This document shows, piece after piece, positions 51,602-60,264 of a stretch of DNA of 64,000 bases. The stretch is from Streptomyces sp. NBC_00464 (GTDB lineage Bacteria; Actinomycetota; Actinomycetes; Streptomycetales; Streptomycetaceae). The stretch is taken from assembly GCF_036013915.1 (NCBI RefSeq), contig NZ_CP107899.1, positions 3,844,001-3,908,000 on the forward strand, given 5' to 3'. The notes beneath the pieces are model-generated. The model saw nothing but the letters and a program-made list of their open reading frames with translations. It was not told the DNA's origin and searched no databases. Every line of letters begins with the position of its first letter. The stretch's first letter is position 1. The position numbers were made by a program, and so were the translations under genes.

Positions 51602-51659
51602 GCGCCGGCCTCCCCCTCGGAATCGGGTTCGATCATAGGGAAGGCGCGGGCGGCTCCTG

Positions 51660-52271
51660 CTAGAGCCTGTCGATCGCCGTCAGATCGATATCGATGTCGT
51701 ACGGAACGGAGAGCTTGAGCCGGTCGTGGTGAACACCGGTGGAGGTGTAGGTCTTGCACATCGCGTCGTACTCGTACGTCCACACTGCGGGCCGGTCGTG
51801 TTCCCCGCTCATCTCGACCCTCCAGAAGTGCGGGATGCCCGCTGCCGCGTACTTGGGCGGTTTGGCATCGCGGTCGCGGTCCTCGGAGTCGGGCGAGACG
51901 ACTTCGACGGCGAGCAGGACGTCAGCGGCCTGGTAGCGGGTTTGCCGAAGGCCTCGATCGGCGTCCGCCTTCACGACTACGAGATCCGGCTCCGGAACAT
52001 TCCGCCTGCCCAGCACGACGGCCATTTCCCGGCGCACCCGCAAGGCATCGGGAACGTGCAGGCGCAGCCCCTGCTCCAGCAGGTACATCGCCAGCGTGTG
52101 GAAATTCCGCTGCGGACTCACGAATACCAGGCTCCCGTCGATCAGCTCGGTGTGCGGCGGGAGGTCAAGCGTGAAGAATTCGTCCACGGTGTAGCCGTCC
52201 GTCGGCGGGACCGGCCACCTGGAGCCGTCCGGCTGGCGGTGCGGCGAGTCGGGCAGTGCCTCGGCAGTCAT
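51660..52271 (-). CDS. Uma2 family (DUF820) nuclease-like protein
   Basis: The 203 residues have a restriction endonuclease-like fold of the Uma2 type: HTELIDGSLVFVSPQRNFH at the start, VPEPDLVVVKA with the acidic residue, and LLAVEVVSPDSEDRDRDAKPPKYAAAGIPHFWRVE (the E-x-SPS/SPDS and K motifs). These proteins are widespread in Streptomyces and cyanobacteria; biological function is unknown. ATG 52271 has GGGAGG five bases upstream. Confidence 0.85.
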   Translation of the reverse strand: MTAEALPDSPHRQPDGSRWPVPPTDGYTVDEFFTLDLPPHTELIDGSLVFVSPQRNFHTLAMYLLEQGLRLHVPDALRVRREMAVVLGRRNVPEPDLVVVKADADRGLRQTRYQAADVLLAVEVVSPDSEDRDRDAKPPKYAAAGIPHFWRVEMSGEHDRPAVWTYEYDAMCKTYTSTGVHHDRLKLSVPYDIDIDLTAIDRL

Positions 52272-52331
52272 GGTTCCTCCCATGGACGGGATTCTCGGAC
52301 CTGCACTCAGCGTACCCAGCCCATACGACAG

Positions 52332-52365
52332 CACCGCCACCCGAAAGCGTGTCCGGGTGACGGTG
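52332..52365 (-). terminator. Stem-loop after the acyl-CoA dehydrogenase gene
   Basis: CACCGCCACCCG (52332-52343) and CGGGTGACGGTG (52354-52365) pair with one mismatch, 30 bases past the stop of the minus-strand gene. Confidence 0.6.
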
Positions 52366-52394
52366 CGTGTTGACGATCTTGGCAGCGTAAGAGG

Positions 52395-54221
52395 CTAGAA
52401 CGCGGCCTCGTCCAGCTCCATCAGGGAGTTGTCCACGGCCTCGGCCAGCGCGCGCTCGGCGCCGACGCCCGGCAGGATGTTCGCGGCGAAGAACTTCGCG
52501 GCGGCGATCTTGCCCTGGTAGAAGGCGACGTCCTTCGGGGAGGCGGTCGGCAGCTTCTCGGCGGCCACGGCCGCGCCCTTGAGCAGCAGGTAGCCGACGA
52601 CGACATCGCCGGAAGCCAGCAGCAGGCGGGTCGAGTTGAGACCGACCTTGTAGATGTTCTTGACGTCCTCGCCGGTCGCGGTGAGGTCGGTGATCATCGT
52701 GCCGACGATCGCCTCCAGGTCCACGGCCGCCTTCGCGAGGTGGTCCAGTGCGCCGGACAGCTCCTCGTTGCCCTGGGCGCCCGCGAGGAACTTCTTGATC
52801 TCCTCGGAGAGCGTGTTGAGCGAGGCACCCTGGTCGCGGACGATCTTCCGGAAGAAGAAGTCCTGGCCCTGGATGGCCGTCGTGCCCTCGTACAGCGTGT
52901 CGATCTTGGCGTCACGGATGTACTGCTCGATCGGGTACTCCTGGAGGTACCCGGAGCCGCCGAACGTCTGGAGCGACTGCGCCAGCTGCTCGTACGACTT
53001 CTCGGAGCCGTAGCCCTTCACGATCGGGAGCAGCAGGTCGTTGAGACCGTGCAGCGCCTTCGCGTCCTCGCCCGCGGCCTCCTTCTCCTGGATCGCGTCC
53101 TGGACGGAGGCGGTGTACAGGACGAGGGAGCGCATGCCTTCGGCGTACGCCTTCTGCGTCATGAGCGAGCGGCGCACGTCGGGGTGGTGCGTGATGGTGA
53201 CCTTGGGGGCCGTCTTGTCCATGAACTGCGACAGGTCGGTGCCCTGGACGCGCTCCTTGGCGTACTCCAGCGCGTTGAGGTAGCCCGTGGAGAGCGTCGC
53301 GATGGCCTTCGTGCCGACCATCATGCGGGCGAACTCGATGATGCGGAACATCTGGCGGATGCCGTCGTGCTTGTCACCGATCAGCCAGCCCTTGGCGGGG
53401 TGCTGGTCGCCGAACGTCATCTCGCAGGTGTTGGACGCCTTGAGGCCCATCTTGTGCTCGACGTTCGTCGCGTACACGCCGTTGCGCTCGGCCAGTTCGC
53501 CGGTGGTCCAGTCGAAGTGGAACTTCGGGACCATGAAGAGCGAAAGGCCCTTGGTGCCGGGTCCCGCACCCTCGGGGCGGGCCAGCACGTAGTGAATGAT
53601 GTTCTCGGACATGTCGTGCTCGCCCGAGGTGATGAAGCGCTTCACGCCCTCGATGTGCCAGGAGCCGTCCTCCTGCTCGACGGCCTTCGTCCGGCCCGCG
53701 CCGACGTCGGAGCCGGCGTCCGGCTCGGTCAGCACCATCGTCGAGCCCCACTGCTTCTCGACGGCGATCTCGGCGATCTTCTTCTGCGCCTCGTTGCCCT
53801 CGTCGAAGAGGATGCCGGCGAACGCCGGGCCGGAGGAGTACATCCACACGGCCGGGTTGGCGCCCAGCAGCAGCTCCGCGTAACCCCAGATCAGGGAGCG
53901 CGGCGAGGTGGTGCCGCCGATCTCCTCGGGGAGGCCCAGGCGCCAGTACTCGGAGTCCATGAAGGCCTGGTACGACTTCTTGAAGGAGTCCGGGACCGGT
54001 GCGGTGTTGGTCTCCGGGTCGAAGACCGGCGGGTTGCGGTCGGCGTCGGCGTAGGAGTCGGCGAGCTCGTTCTCCGCGAGGCGGGCGACCTCGTCGAGGA
54101 TGCTCTTCGCGGTCTCGACGTCCATCTCCGCGAACGGTCCGGTGCCGTACAGCTTGTCGCGCCCGAGGACCTCGAAGAGGTTGAACTCGATGTCGCGGAG
54201 ATTCGACTTGTAGTGCCCCAT
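52395..54221 (-). CDS. Acyl-CoA dehydrogenase, long (FadE5-like) type
   Basis: The 608-residue FAD-dependent enzyme of fatty acid beta-oxidation has the substrate/FAD-binding sequences [17 protein letters not shown] (about 163-179) and [15 protein letters not shown], and the C-terminal helical domain with [21 protein letters not shown] where the ring-stacking and FAD contacts lie, then an additional C-terminal domain (about 470-605) typical of the 600-residue branch. Catalytic base is expected in the region [13 protein letters not shown]. Monocistronic. Confidence 0.9.
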   Translation of the reverse strand: MGHYKSNLRDIEFNLFEVLGRDKLYGTGPFAEMDVETAKSILDEVARLAENELADSYADADRNPPVFDPETNTAPVPDSFKKSYQAFMDSEYWRLGLPEEIGGTTSPRSLIWGYAELLLGANPAVWMYSSGPAFAGILFDEGNEAQKKIAEIAVEKQWGSTMVLTEPDAGSDVGAGRTKAVEQEDGSWHIEGVKRFITSGEHDMSENIIHYVLARPEGAGPGTKGLSLFMVPKFHFDWTTGELAERNGVYATNVEHKMGLKASNTCEMTFGDQHPAKGWLIGDKHDGIRQMFRIIEFARMMVGTKAIATLSTGYLNALEYAKERVQGTDLSQFMDKTAPKVTITHHPDVRRSLMTQKAYAEGMRSLVLYTASVQDAIQEKEAAGEDAKALHGLNDLLLPIVKGYGSEKSYEQLAQSLQTFGGSGYLQEYPIEQYIRDAKIDTLYEGTTAIQGQDFFFRKIVRDQGASLNTLSEEIKKFLAGAQGNEELSGALDHLAKAAVDLEAIVGTMITDLTATGEDVKNIYKVGLNSTRLLLASGDVVVGYLLLKGAAVAAEKLPTASPKDVAFYQGKIAAAKFFAANILPGVGAERALAEAVDNSLMELDEAAF

Positions 54222-54369
54222 GGGAAGGCTCCGTAATCAATAGCAGTGGCGCGCAGCGCCCCGTGGAGGGGTGGCCCGGACGTATCACCTGACCCCTACG
54301 ATGATGCTACCCGTCGGTAATAAGACGCAACCCCTCAAGGGCCGGATGTGTCCGATTACTCTTTGCTCC

Positions 54370-54810
54370 ATGTACGGCTACGACCAGAACCAGGGCGCAC
54401 AGCAGCCGATGGGTGGCGGCTACGGCGAGCAGCCGCTGTATCCCGAACCCTCGCCGCCCTCGCTGGGCGACGCGGTACGGGCCTTCACGACCGGCTCGCT
54501 GTCCGCCGAGGACTTCCAGCAGATCTTCGCGACGTCGAAGGTCTACTGCCCGCGCGGCGACAATCCGGGCTTTCTCGCGCTGCACAACACCCAGCAGCCC
54601 GTGATCCCGATGTTCACCACGCTCAAGGAGCTGAGGCTGTACGCGGGCAAGGAGTCCAAGTACTTCGTGATCACCGGCGCCGAGGTGATCGACCTGCTGC
54701 CCACCGGCTACGGCTTCGTCCTGGACATGGAGGGCGAGCACCGCATGGTCTTCGACGCCAAGGCCGTGGAGCAGATGGTCGACTTCGCGATGCGCCGCAT
54801 GTACGGCTGA
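54370..54810 (+). CDS. SseB-like domain protein
   Basis: The 146 residues have a Gln/Gly/Pro-rich N-terminus (about 1-35) and then a domain resembling SseB (CPRGDNPGFLALHNTQQPVIPMFTTLKELRLY, followed by GYGFVLDMEGEHRMVF). SseB proteins are small soluble proteins of unclear function. No Shine-Dalgarno box precedes ATG 54370. It is divergent from the acyl-CoA dehydrogenase and convergent with the sulfur operon, 10 bases apart. Confidence 0.72.
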   Translation: MYGYDQNQGAQQPMGGGYGEQPLYPEPSPPSLGDAVRAFTTGSLSAEDFQQIFATSKVYCPRGDNPGFLALHNTQQPVIPMFTTLKELRLYAGKESKYFVITGAEVIDLLPTGYGFVLDMEGEHRMVFDAKAVEQMVDFAMRRMYG

Positions 54811-54820
54811 GCGCTCGGGC

Positions 54821-55726
54821 TCACCGTTCCCGTGCGGCGGGCAGCCCGCGGGCGCGCAGTACCCGGCGCTGCACCGGTTCGAAGACGCCGGCCTCGACCA
54901 CCACACCGACGGCCAGGATCACCACGGCGGCGGCCAGCACCGGGCTGAGGCGGCCGCTGCGCCGGCCGGCGTCGAGCAGCTGACCGAGGCCGGGCAGGGG
55001 GGTGGACGCCATCAGTTCCGCCGTCATCAGGGCCCGCCAGCCGAACGCCCAGCCCTGCCGGAGTGCGGCCACCACACCGGGGAGGGCGGCCGGAAGCAGG
55101 ACGTGGCGTACCCCGGCGGCCCCCGTCGCCCCCATCGTGCGGCCCGCCCGCACCAGGAGCGGTGGCACCTGGTCCAGCGCGGTGAGGACCCCGGTCGCCA
55201 CGGAGGGCACGGCACCGAGCAGCACCACCAGGTACACCGCACCGGACGAGGTGCCGAGGCAGATCACGGCGATCGGCACCAGGACCGCCGCGGGCAGTGA
55301 CTGGAAGGCACTCAGCAAAGGGGCGAGGGGCGCCCGCACCAGCCCGGACCGGTGCAGCAGCAGACCCAGCGGAACCCCCACCGCCGCGGACGCCGCGAAC
55401 CCCGCGAGGCAGCGGCCCAGGCTGTGCAGCAGTCCGGAGCCGAGCGTCCCCGCGGACCAGGCGTCGGACAGATCGCGCAGGACCGTCACCGGGGCGGGCA
55501 GCACCGGTGACAGGCCGAGCAGATGAACCAGCTGCCAGAGACCCACCACCAGCAGGACCGCCGAGCAGCCCGGCCCGACGCGCTCGGCGACGCGCATCGC
55601 CGCCGCCCGGGCGCGGCCCCGGCGCACGGCCCCGTCGGGCGGCTCGCCCGGACGGCCCCCGCCGGACCGTCCGGCTCCGGCGGGCAGCGCGTCCGCCGGA
55701 GGGGCGGCGCTGTCAACAGCGGGCAC
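54821..55726 (-). CDS. ABC transporter permease, SsuC/TauC-like
   Basis: The 301 residues contain about six TM helices and the cytoplasmic loop GVRHVLLPAALPGVVAALRQGW, which is the EAA motif (xxxxLPxxxxGxxAxxRxxxxxxW) of aliphatic sulfonate/taurine/nitrate permeases. A Pro/Gly/Arg-rich stretch (about 1-44) precedes the first helix. GTG 55726 overlaps the ATPase gene by 14 bases, giving a coupled pair. No substrate-binding protein gene is in the window. Its position after cysN suggests uptake of an oxidised sulfur compound, or a cluster-specific substrate. Confidence 0.85.
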   Translation of the reverse strand: MPAVDSAAPPADALPAGAGRSGGGRPGEPPDGAVRRGRARAAAMRVAERVGPGCSAVLLVVGLWQLVHLLGLSPVLPAPVTVLRDLSDAWSAGTLGSGLLHSLGRCLAGFAASAAVGVPLGLLLHRSGLVRAPLAPLLSAFQSLPAAVLVPIAVICLGTSSGAVYLVVLLGAVPSVATGVLTALDQVPPLLVRAGRTMGATGAAGVRHVLLPAALPGVVAALRQGWAFGWRALMTAELMASTPLPGLGQLLDAGRRSGRLSPVLAAAVVILAVGVVVEAGVFEPVQRRVLRARGLPAARER

Positions 55727-56471
55727 AGCGGTCGGCCTCCTCGCCGAGTCGGGCCGTGATCTCGTCGACGAGACGGGCCGCGTCCGGGGCGTCGGTGCCG
55801 CACGCCGACCGGTGCCCGACGGACCACTCGGCCACCACACGGCCCGGCCCCGACGACATCAGCACCACCCGGTTCCCCAGCGCCACGGCCTCCCTGACGT
55901 CATGGGTCACGAAGAGCACCGCCGTCCCCCGTTCCGCGCAGACCCGGACGAGCTCGCGGTGCAGTGTCGCCCGGGTCACCGCGTCGAGCGCCGCGAACGG
56001 CTCGTCCATCAGCAGCACGTCCGCGCCCTGCGCCAGGGCGCGGGCCAGGGCGACCCGCTGGCGCATGCCGCCGGACAGCTCGTGCACCCGCTGCCCGTAG
56101 GCCTCGGGGAGCCCCGCCAGGGAGAGGAGGCTCCTGGCCCGTTCGCGCCGGGGGCCCGCGGAGACGCCCGCGAGGCGGAGCGCCAGTTCGACGTTCCGGC
56201 CCGCCGTGAGCCACGGGAACAGGGCGTGGTCCTGGAACATCACGGCCGGACGTCTGCCCGTGACGGCGATGCTCCCCGCGCACGCCGTGTCCAGCCCGGC
56301 GACCAGATGGAGCAGGGTCGACTTGCCCGAACCGGACGCGCCGACGACGCACACGAACTCGCCCCTGGTGAGCCGCAGCCGGACGTCGTCCAGCACGACA
56401 CGACGGTCCGCGCCCGTGCCGTACCCCTTCGTGACGCCGCGGACCTCGACGACCGTGGTGTCTCCCGTCAT
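55713..56471 (-). CDS. ABC transporter ATP-binding protein, SsuB/TauB-like
   Basis: The 252 residues show Walker A GASGSGKST (about 38-46), Q-loop FQDHALFPWL, signature LSGGMRQRVALARAL, Walker B VLLMDEPFAALD and H-loop THD. The sequence groups with importers of sulfonates, nitrate and taurine. It starts one base after the cysN stop (56473) and overlaps the permease gene. Confidence 0.9.
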   Translation of the reverse strand: MTGDTTVVEVRGVTKGYGTGADRRVVLDDVRLRLTRGEFVCVVGASGSGKSTLLHLVAGLDTACAGSIAVTGRRPAVMFQDHALFPWLTAGRNVELALRLAGVSAGPRRERARSLLSLAGLPEAYGQRVHELSGGMRQRVALARALAQGADVLLMDEPFAALDAVTRATLHRELVRVCAERGTAVLFVTHDVREAVALGNRVVLMSSGPGRVVAEWSVGHRSACGTDAPDAARLVDEITARLGEEADRCARC

Positions 56472-56472
56472 C

Positions 56473-57846
56473 TCAGAAGTCCCAGCCCTCGTCGCCGGGT
56501 CCGGGGACGCCGGTGGCGCCTTCGGTGAAGGCGTCGCCCGCCATGCCGGCGGCGAGCGTGGTCCCGTCGGCGGGGTCGATCAGCAGGAACGAGCCGGTCG
56601 GCCGGGAGCGGGCATAGGGGTCGAGCGCGAGCGGTTCGGCGGTGCGCACCACGACCCGGCCGATGTCGTTGGCGACCAGCTGCCCCGGGGCGGGGTGCTG
56701 GGAGAGGCCGTCGAGGGTGAGCCGCGAGGGGATGTCCTTGACGATCGCCTTGACGGTCCGGGTGGTGTGCTTGAGGAGCACCCGCAGGCCGACGGTGAGG
56801 GGAATGTCGGCGAGGTGACAGACGGTGGCCTCGACGTCCTGCGTGGTGGCGGGCGCGTCGTCGCTCGGCACGATGAGGTCGCCGCGCGAGACGTCGATGT
56901 CGTCCGCCAGCAGAAGGGTGACCGACTGCGGGGCCCGGGCCGTGTCCACGGTCCGGCCGAGCAGGTCGATCCCGGAGATCCGCGAGGTGCGGCCGGAGGG
57001 AAGCACGGTGACGGCGTCGCCCACCCGGAAGGCCCCGGTCTCGATCCGGCCGGCATAGCCCCGGTAGTCGGGGTGCTCGGCCGTCTGCGGCCGGATCACG
57101 CACTGCACCGGGAAGCGGGCGGGCTCCGCACGGCCCGCGACCGCACCCGGGCCGTCCCCGGGCAGCGGGGACACGGGCACGGTCTCCAGGTGTTCCAGGA
57201 CGCTCGGTCCGTCGTACCAGGGGGTGCGCGCGGAGCGTTCCACCACGTTGTCACCGGTGAGCGCGGAGATCGGGATCGCGGTGACCTCGGGGATGCCGAG
57301 CCCGGTCGCGTACTGCGAGAACTCCTCGGCGATCGCCCCGAACACCGGCTGCGCGAAGCCGACCAGGTCCATCTTGTTGACCGCGAGGACCACGTGCGGG
57401 ACCCGCAGCAGCGCGGTCAGCGCCGCGTGCCGGCGGGTCTGCTCGACCACGCCGTGGCGGGCGTCGACCAGGATCACGGTCAGTTCGGCCGTCGACGCGC
57501 CCGTCACCATGTTGCGGGTGTACTGCACATGCCCCGGGGTGTCGGCGAGGATGAACCGGCGCCGCGCCGTGGCGAAGTACCGGTAGGCCACGTCGATGGT
57601 GATGCCCTGTTCCCGCTCGGCCCGCAGCCCGTCGGTCAGCAGCGCCAGGTCCGGCACCTCCTGGCCCCGGCCCCGGGAGACCGCCGCCACGGCCTCCAGC
57701 TGGTCGGTGAGGACCGACTTGGAGTCGTGCAGCAGCCGGCCGACCAGCGTCGACTTGCCGTCGTCCACGGAGCCCGCGGTGGCGAAACGCAACAGGGTCA
57801 CCGCCGCCGGCGGCCGGACGCCCGTCCGCTGAATCGTGTCGGTCAT
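56473..57846 (-). CDS. cysN: Sulfate adenylyltransferase subunit 1 (GTPase)
   Basis: The 457-residue EF-Tu-like GTPase has P-loop GSVDDGKST (25-33), switch region EREQGITIDVAYRYF, DTPGH and NKMD motifs, and a two-barrel C-terminal half. With CysD it makes APS from ATP and sulfate, using GTP hydrolysis to drive the reaction. It ends without a CysC fusion, so the kinase is separate here. ATG 57846 lies two bases beyond the cysD stop. Confidence 0.93.
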   Translation of the reverse strand: MTDTIQRTGVRPPAAVTLLRFATAGSVDDGKSTLVGRLLHDSKSVLTDQLEAVAAVSRGRGQEVPDLALLTDGLRAEREQGITIDVAYRYFATARRRFILADTPGHVQYTRNMVTGASTAELTVILVDARHGVVEQTRRHAALTALLRVPHVVLAVNKMDLVGFAQPVFGAIAEEFSQYATGLGIPEVTAIPISALTGDNVVERSARTPWYDGPSVLEHLETVPVSPLPGDGPGAVAGRAEPARFPVQCVIRPQTAEHPDYRGYAGRIETGAFRVGDAVTVLPSGRTSRISGIDLLGRTVDTARAPQSVTLLLADDIDVSRGDLIVPSDDAPATTQDVEATVCHLADIPLTVGLRVLLKHTTRTVKAIVKDIPSRLTLDGLSQHPAPGQLVANDIGRVVVRTAEPLALDPYARSRPTGSFLLIDPADGTTLAAGMAGDAFTEGATGVPGPGDEGWDF

Positions 57847-57848
57847 CT

Positions 57849-58787
57849 CTAGAAGTACCCTTCGCGCTTGCGGTCTTCCATCGCGGCCTCGGACAGCCGG
57901 TCGTCGGCCCGGGTGGCGCCCCGTTCGGTGAGCCGGGACGCGGCGATCTCCGTGATCACCGCGTCCAGCGTGGCCGCGGCCGAGTCCACCGCACCGGTAC
58001 AGGACATGTCGCCGACCGTGCGGTAGCGGATCAGCCGCCGCTCCACCGGCTCCGCGCGCTTCGGACCGCCCCAGCCGCCCGCGGTCAGCCACATCCCCGA
58101 CCGCCGGAACACCTCCCGCTCGTGCGCGAAGTAGATCCCGGGCAGCTCGATGCCCTCACGCCGGATGTACTGCCAGACGTCGAGCTCGGTCCAGTTCGAC
58201 AGCGGGAAGACCCGCACATGCTCGCCGGGCGCGTGACGGCCGTTGTACAGCTGCCACAGCTCGGGACGCTGACGGCGCGGATCCCACTGCGAGAACGCGT
58301 CGCGCAGCGAGAACACGCGTTCCTTCGCCCGCGCCTTCTCCTCGTCCCGCCGCCCGCCGCCGAACACCGCGTCGAACCGGTGCTCCTGGATCGCCTCCGT
58401 CAGCGGCACCGTCTGCAGCGGATTGCGCGTGCCGTCCGGGCGCTCCCGCAGCACACCCCGGTCGATGTAGTCCTGCACCGAGGCGACCCGCAGCCGCAGT
58501 CCGTGCCGGGACACCACCCGGTCGCGGAAGTCGAGCACCTCGGGGAAGTTGTGCCCGGTGTCCACATGGAGCAGCGTGAACGGCACCGCGGCCGGTGCGA
58601 ACGCCTTCAGTGCCAGATGCAGCATGACGATCGAGTCCTTGCCGCCGGAGAAGAGGATCACCGCCCGCTCGAACTCCCCGGCCACCTCCCGGAATATGTG
58701 CACCGCCTCGGACTCCAGCACGTCCAGATGGGAGAGCGCGCGGGGGCCGCCCGCGGTGTCGCGGGGCGGCCCGGCGGTCGTGGTCAC
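57849..58787 (-). CDS. cysD: Sulfate adenylyltransferase subunit 2
   Basis: The 312 residues contain the PP-loop motif SGGKDS (about 48-53), the VDTGHNFPEV region and the C-terminal WLTAGGWGGPKRAEPVERRLIRYRTVGDMSCTGAV segment that contacts substrate. It forms APS with CysN. GTG 58787 overlaps the cysC stop (GTGA) and is favoured over a start 45 bases upstream. Confidence 0.93.
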   Translation of the reverse strand: MTTTAGPPRDTAGGPRALSHLDVLESEAVHIFREVAGEFERAVILFSGGKDSIVMLHLALKAFAPAAVPFTLLHVDTGHNFPEVLDFRDRVVSRHGLRLRVASVQDYIDRGVLRERPDGTRNPLQTVPLTEAIQEHRFDAVFGGGRRDEEKARAKERVFSLRDAFSQWDPRRQRPELWQLYNGRHAPGEHVRVFPLSNWTELDVWQYIRREGIELPGIYFAHEREVFRRSGMWLTAGGWGGPKRAEPVERRLIRYRTVGDMSCTGAVDSAAATLDAVITEIAASRLTERGATRADDRLSEAAMEDRKREGYF

Positions 58788-59347
58788 AGCAGACCCCTCT
58801 CGGTGAGCAGCGCGTGTACGGCCGCGACGCACTCGGGCACCGTCCGGTCCTGCGTCCCGATCCGCAGATCCGGCGCCACCGGCGCCTCGTAGGGGTCGTC
58901 GACCCCGGTCAGCCCGCTGATGGCGCCCGCCGCCTGCCGTGCGTACAGGCCCTTCACATCACGCGCCGAGCACACCTCCACGGGCGTGGCGACATGCACC
59001 TCGACATACGCGGTGCCCTCCAGCCGGTGCCGTGCGCGTACGGCCTCGCGGCTGTCCGCGTACGGCGCGATCACCGGCACCAGCGTCAGTACGCCGTGGG
59101 ACGCCAGCAACTGTGCGACGAAGCCGATGCGTTGCACGTTGATGTCCCGGTCCTTCCGGCTGAATCCCAGACCCGCCGAGAGGAACGTGCGGATCTCGTC
59201 GCCGTCCAGGAGTTCGGCCCGCCGGCCCTCCGCGCGCAGACGTCCGGCCAGCGCGCGGGCGATCGTGGTCTTGCCGGCGCTCGGCAGCCCGGTGAGCCAG
59301 ACCGTGGCTCCCGGGTCCGCGCGGCGCACCGCCCCCGTACCCGCCAT
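58784..59347 (-). CDS. cysC: Adenylylsulfate (APS) kinase
   Basis: The 187 residues have Walker A GLPSAGKTT (20-28), DGDEIRTFLSAGLGFSRKDRD (Mg and APS contacts) and DVKGLYARQAAGAISGLTGVDDPYE. It phosphorylates APS to PAPS, the universal sulfuryl donor. PAPS made here would feed the sulfotransferase coded in the same operon. Assimilatory reduction in many actinobacteria uses APS directly, so PAPS production beside a sulfotransferase argues for transfer rather than reduction. Confidence 0.93.
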   Translation of the reverse strand: MAGTGAVRRADPGATVWLTGLPSAGKTTIARALAGRLRAEGRRAELLDGDEIRTFLSAGLGFSRKDRDINVQRIGFVAQLLASHGVLTLVPVIAPYADSREAVRARHRLEGTAYVEVHVATPVEVCSARDVKGLYARQAAGAISGLTGVDDPYEAPVAPDLRIGTQDRTVPECVAAVHALLTERGLL

Positions 59348-59350
59348 CGC

Positions 59351-60172
59351 TCAGGCCGCCGGAAGGGCGGTGGCCAGCGAATTCGCCGCCTGGAGCCCCA
59401 GGTTGAGGCCGGCGGCGGCCGGGTCGTCCGACCAGGGCTGGGACCTGGCGCTGGCAGCGATCCGGCGCAGCGCGGCCGCCGGTGCGCTGCGCGGGGCCAG
59501 CCGGCCCGCGCGCCAGGCCTCGCGCAGGGCGATGCCCGCACCCTTGCTGTTGCGGTGGGCTATGCGGAGCCCGGGGACGAAGTACACCCGGCCACCCGAG
59601 TCGGCGAGCCGCTCGACGAGGCCGTTGTCGCTCGCGGTGACCACGTCGGGGAACCCCTCGGCGTCCCGGAACGCGTCCGTCCACACCGCCGAGTTGCCGC
59701 CCGCGAAGAACGTGACCTCGCTGCCGGGGACGTGCTGGGCGTAGCGGACCTCGTAGCGGTATTGGCGGGCGCGCGCCACCACGCTGCTGTCGAACGGCAG
59801 CACCCTGCCGGTGATCGCCGCGCGCTCGGGGGTCAGGGCCTCGTCGAGGACGTCGAACCAGTCGGGCAGTGGCCGGGCGTCGTCGTCGAGGAACGCCAGG
59901 ACGTCACCGGTCGCCTCCTGGCCGGCGAGATTACGGCCGGCCGCGGCGCCGCGGCGCCGTTCGTGGCGCAGCAGGCGTACGGGGAAGGGATGGGCCGATT
60001 CGTCGACGCGCAGCGGGGTGTCCGAGGCGTCGTCGACGAGGATCACCTCGTGGACGACGTCCGTGGCGCACGCCGCGATCGAGGCCAGCAGCAGGTCGAT
60101 GTCGGTGGGACGGTTCCGGGTGGCGACCACCACGGAGACCCGCTTGCCGCCTTCTGGGGGTGTCGTGCTCAT
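59351..60172 (-). CDS. Family 2 glycosyltransferase
   Basis: The 273-residue GT-A fold enzyme contains VSVVVATRNRPTDIDLLLASI at the start, VILVDDASD, and the metal-binding DDDA (LAFLDDDARPLPDW). The second half contains FFAGGNSAVWTDAFRDAEGFPDVVTASDNGLVERL, an acceptor-side segment. The donor is not deducible. No TM segment, so cytosolic. Its ATG overlaps the stop of a 31-codon ORF, and the next gene cysC starts 3 bases after its stop. A ribosome-binding AAGGAG sits about 10 bases upstream. Confidence 0.85.
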   Translation of the reverse strand: MSTTPPEGGKRVSVVVATRNRPTDIDLLLASIAACATDVVHEVILVDDASDTPLRVDESAHPFPVRLLRHERRRGAAAGRNLAGQEATGDVLAFLDDDARPLPDWFDVLDEALTPERAAITGRVLPFDSSVVARARQYRYEVRYAQHVPGSEVTFFAGGNSAVWTDAFRDAEGFPDVVTASDNGLVERLADSGGRVYFVPGLRIAHRNSKGAGIALREAWRAGRLAPRSAPAAALRRIAASARSQPWSDDPAAAGLNLGLQAANSLATALPAA

Positions 60173-60264
60173 CGCAGTACTACTCCTTGCGGACGTTCGT
60201 CGGCGCCCGCGTACAGGGGGCCGGCCGGGTATCTGAGGGGGTGCGGCAGGACGCGGCCGGTCAT
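60169..60264 (-). CDS. Small ORF (31 aa) between ATP-grasp and glycosyltransferase genes
   Basis: The ATG overlaps the ATP-grasp stop (ATGA at 60261-60264) and its own stop overlaps the glycosyltransferase ATG (ATGA at 60169-60172). The product starts MTGRVLPHPLRYPAGPLY and ends PQGVVLR. There is no Shine-Dalgarno box, so it would depend on translational coupling. It has no Cys and no evident core repeat. The same frame is open far upstream inside the ATP-grasp gene, a known artefact of GC-rich DNA, and the stretch also contains the glycosyltransferase ribosome-binding site. It may therefore be only a leader. Confidence 0.4.
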   Translation of the reverse strand: MTGRVLPHPLRYPAGPLYAGADERPQGVVLR

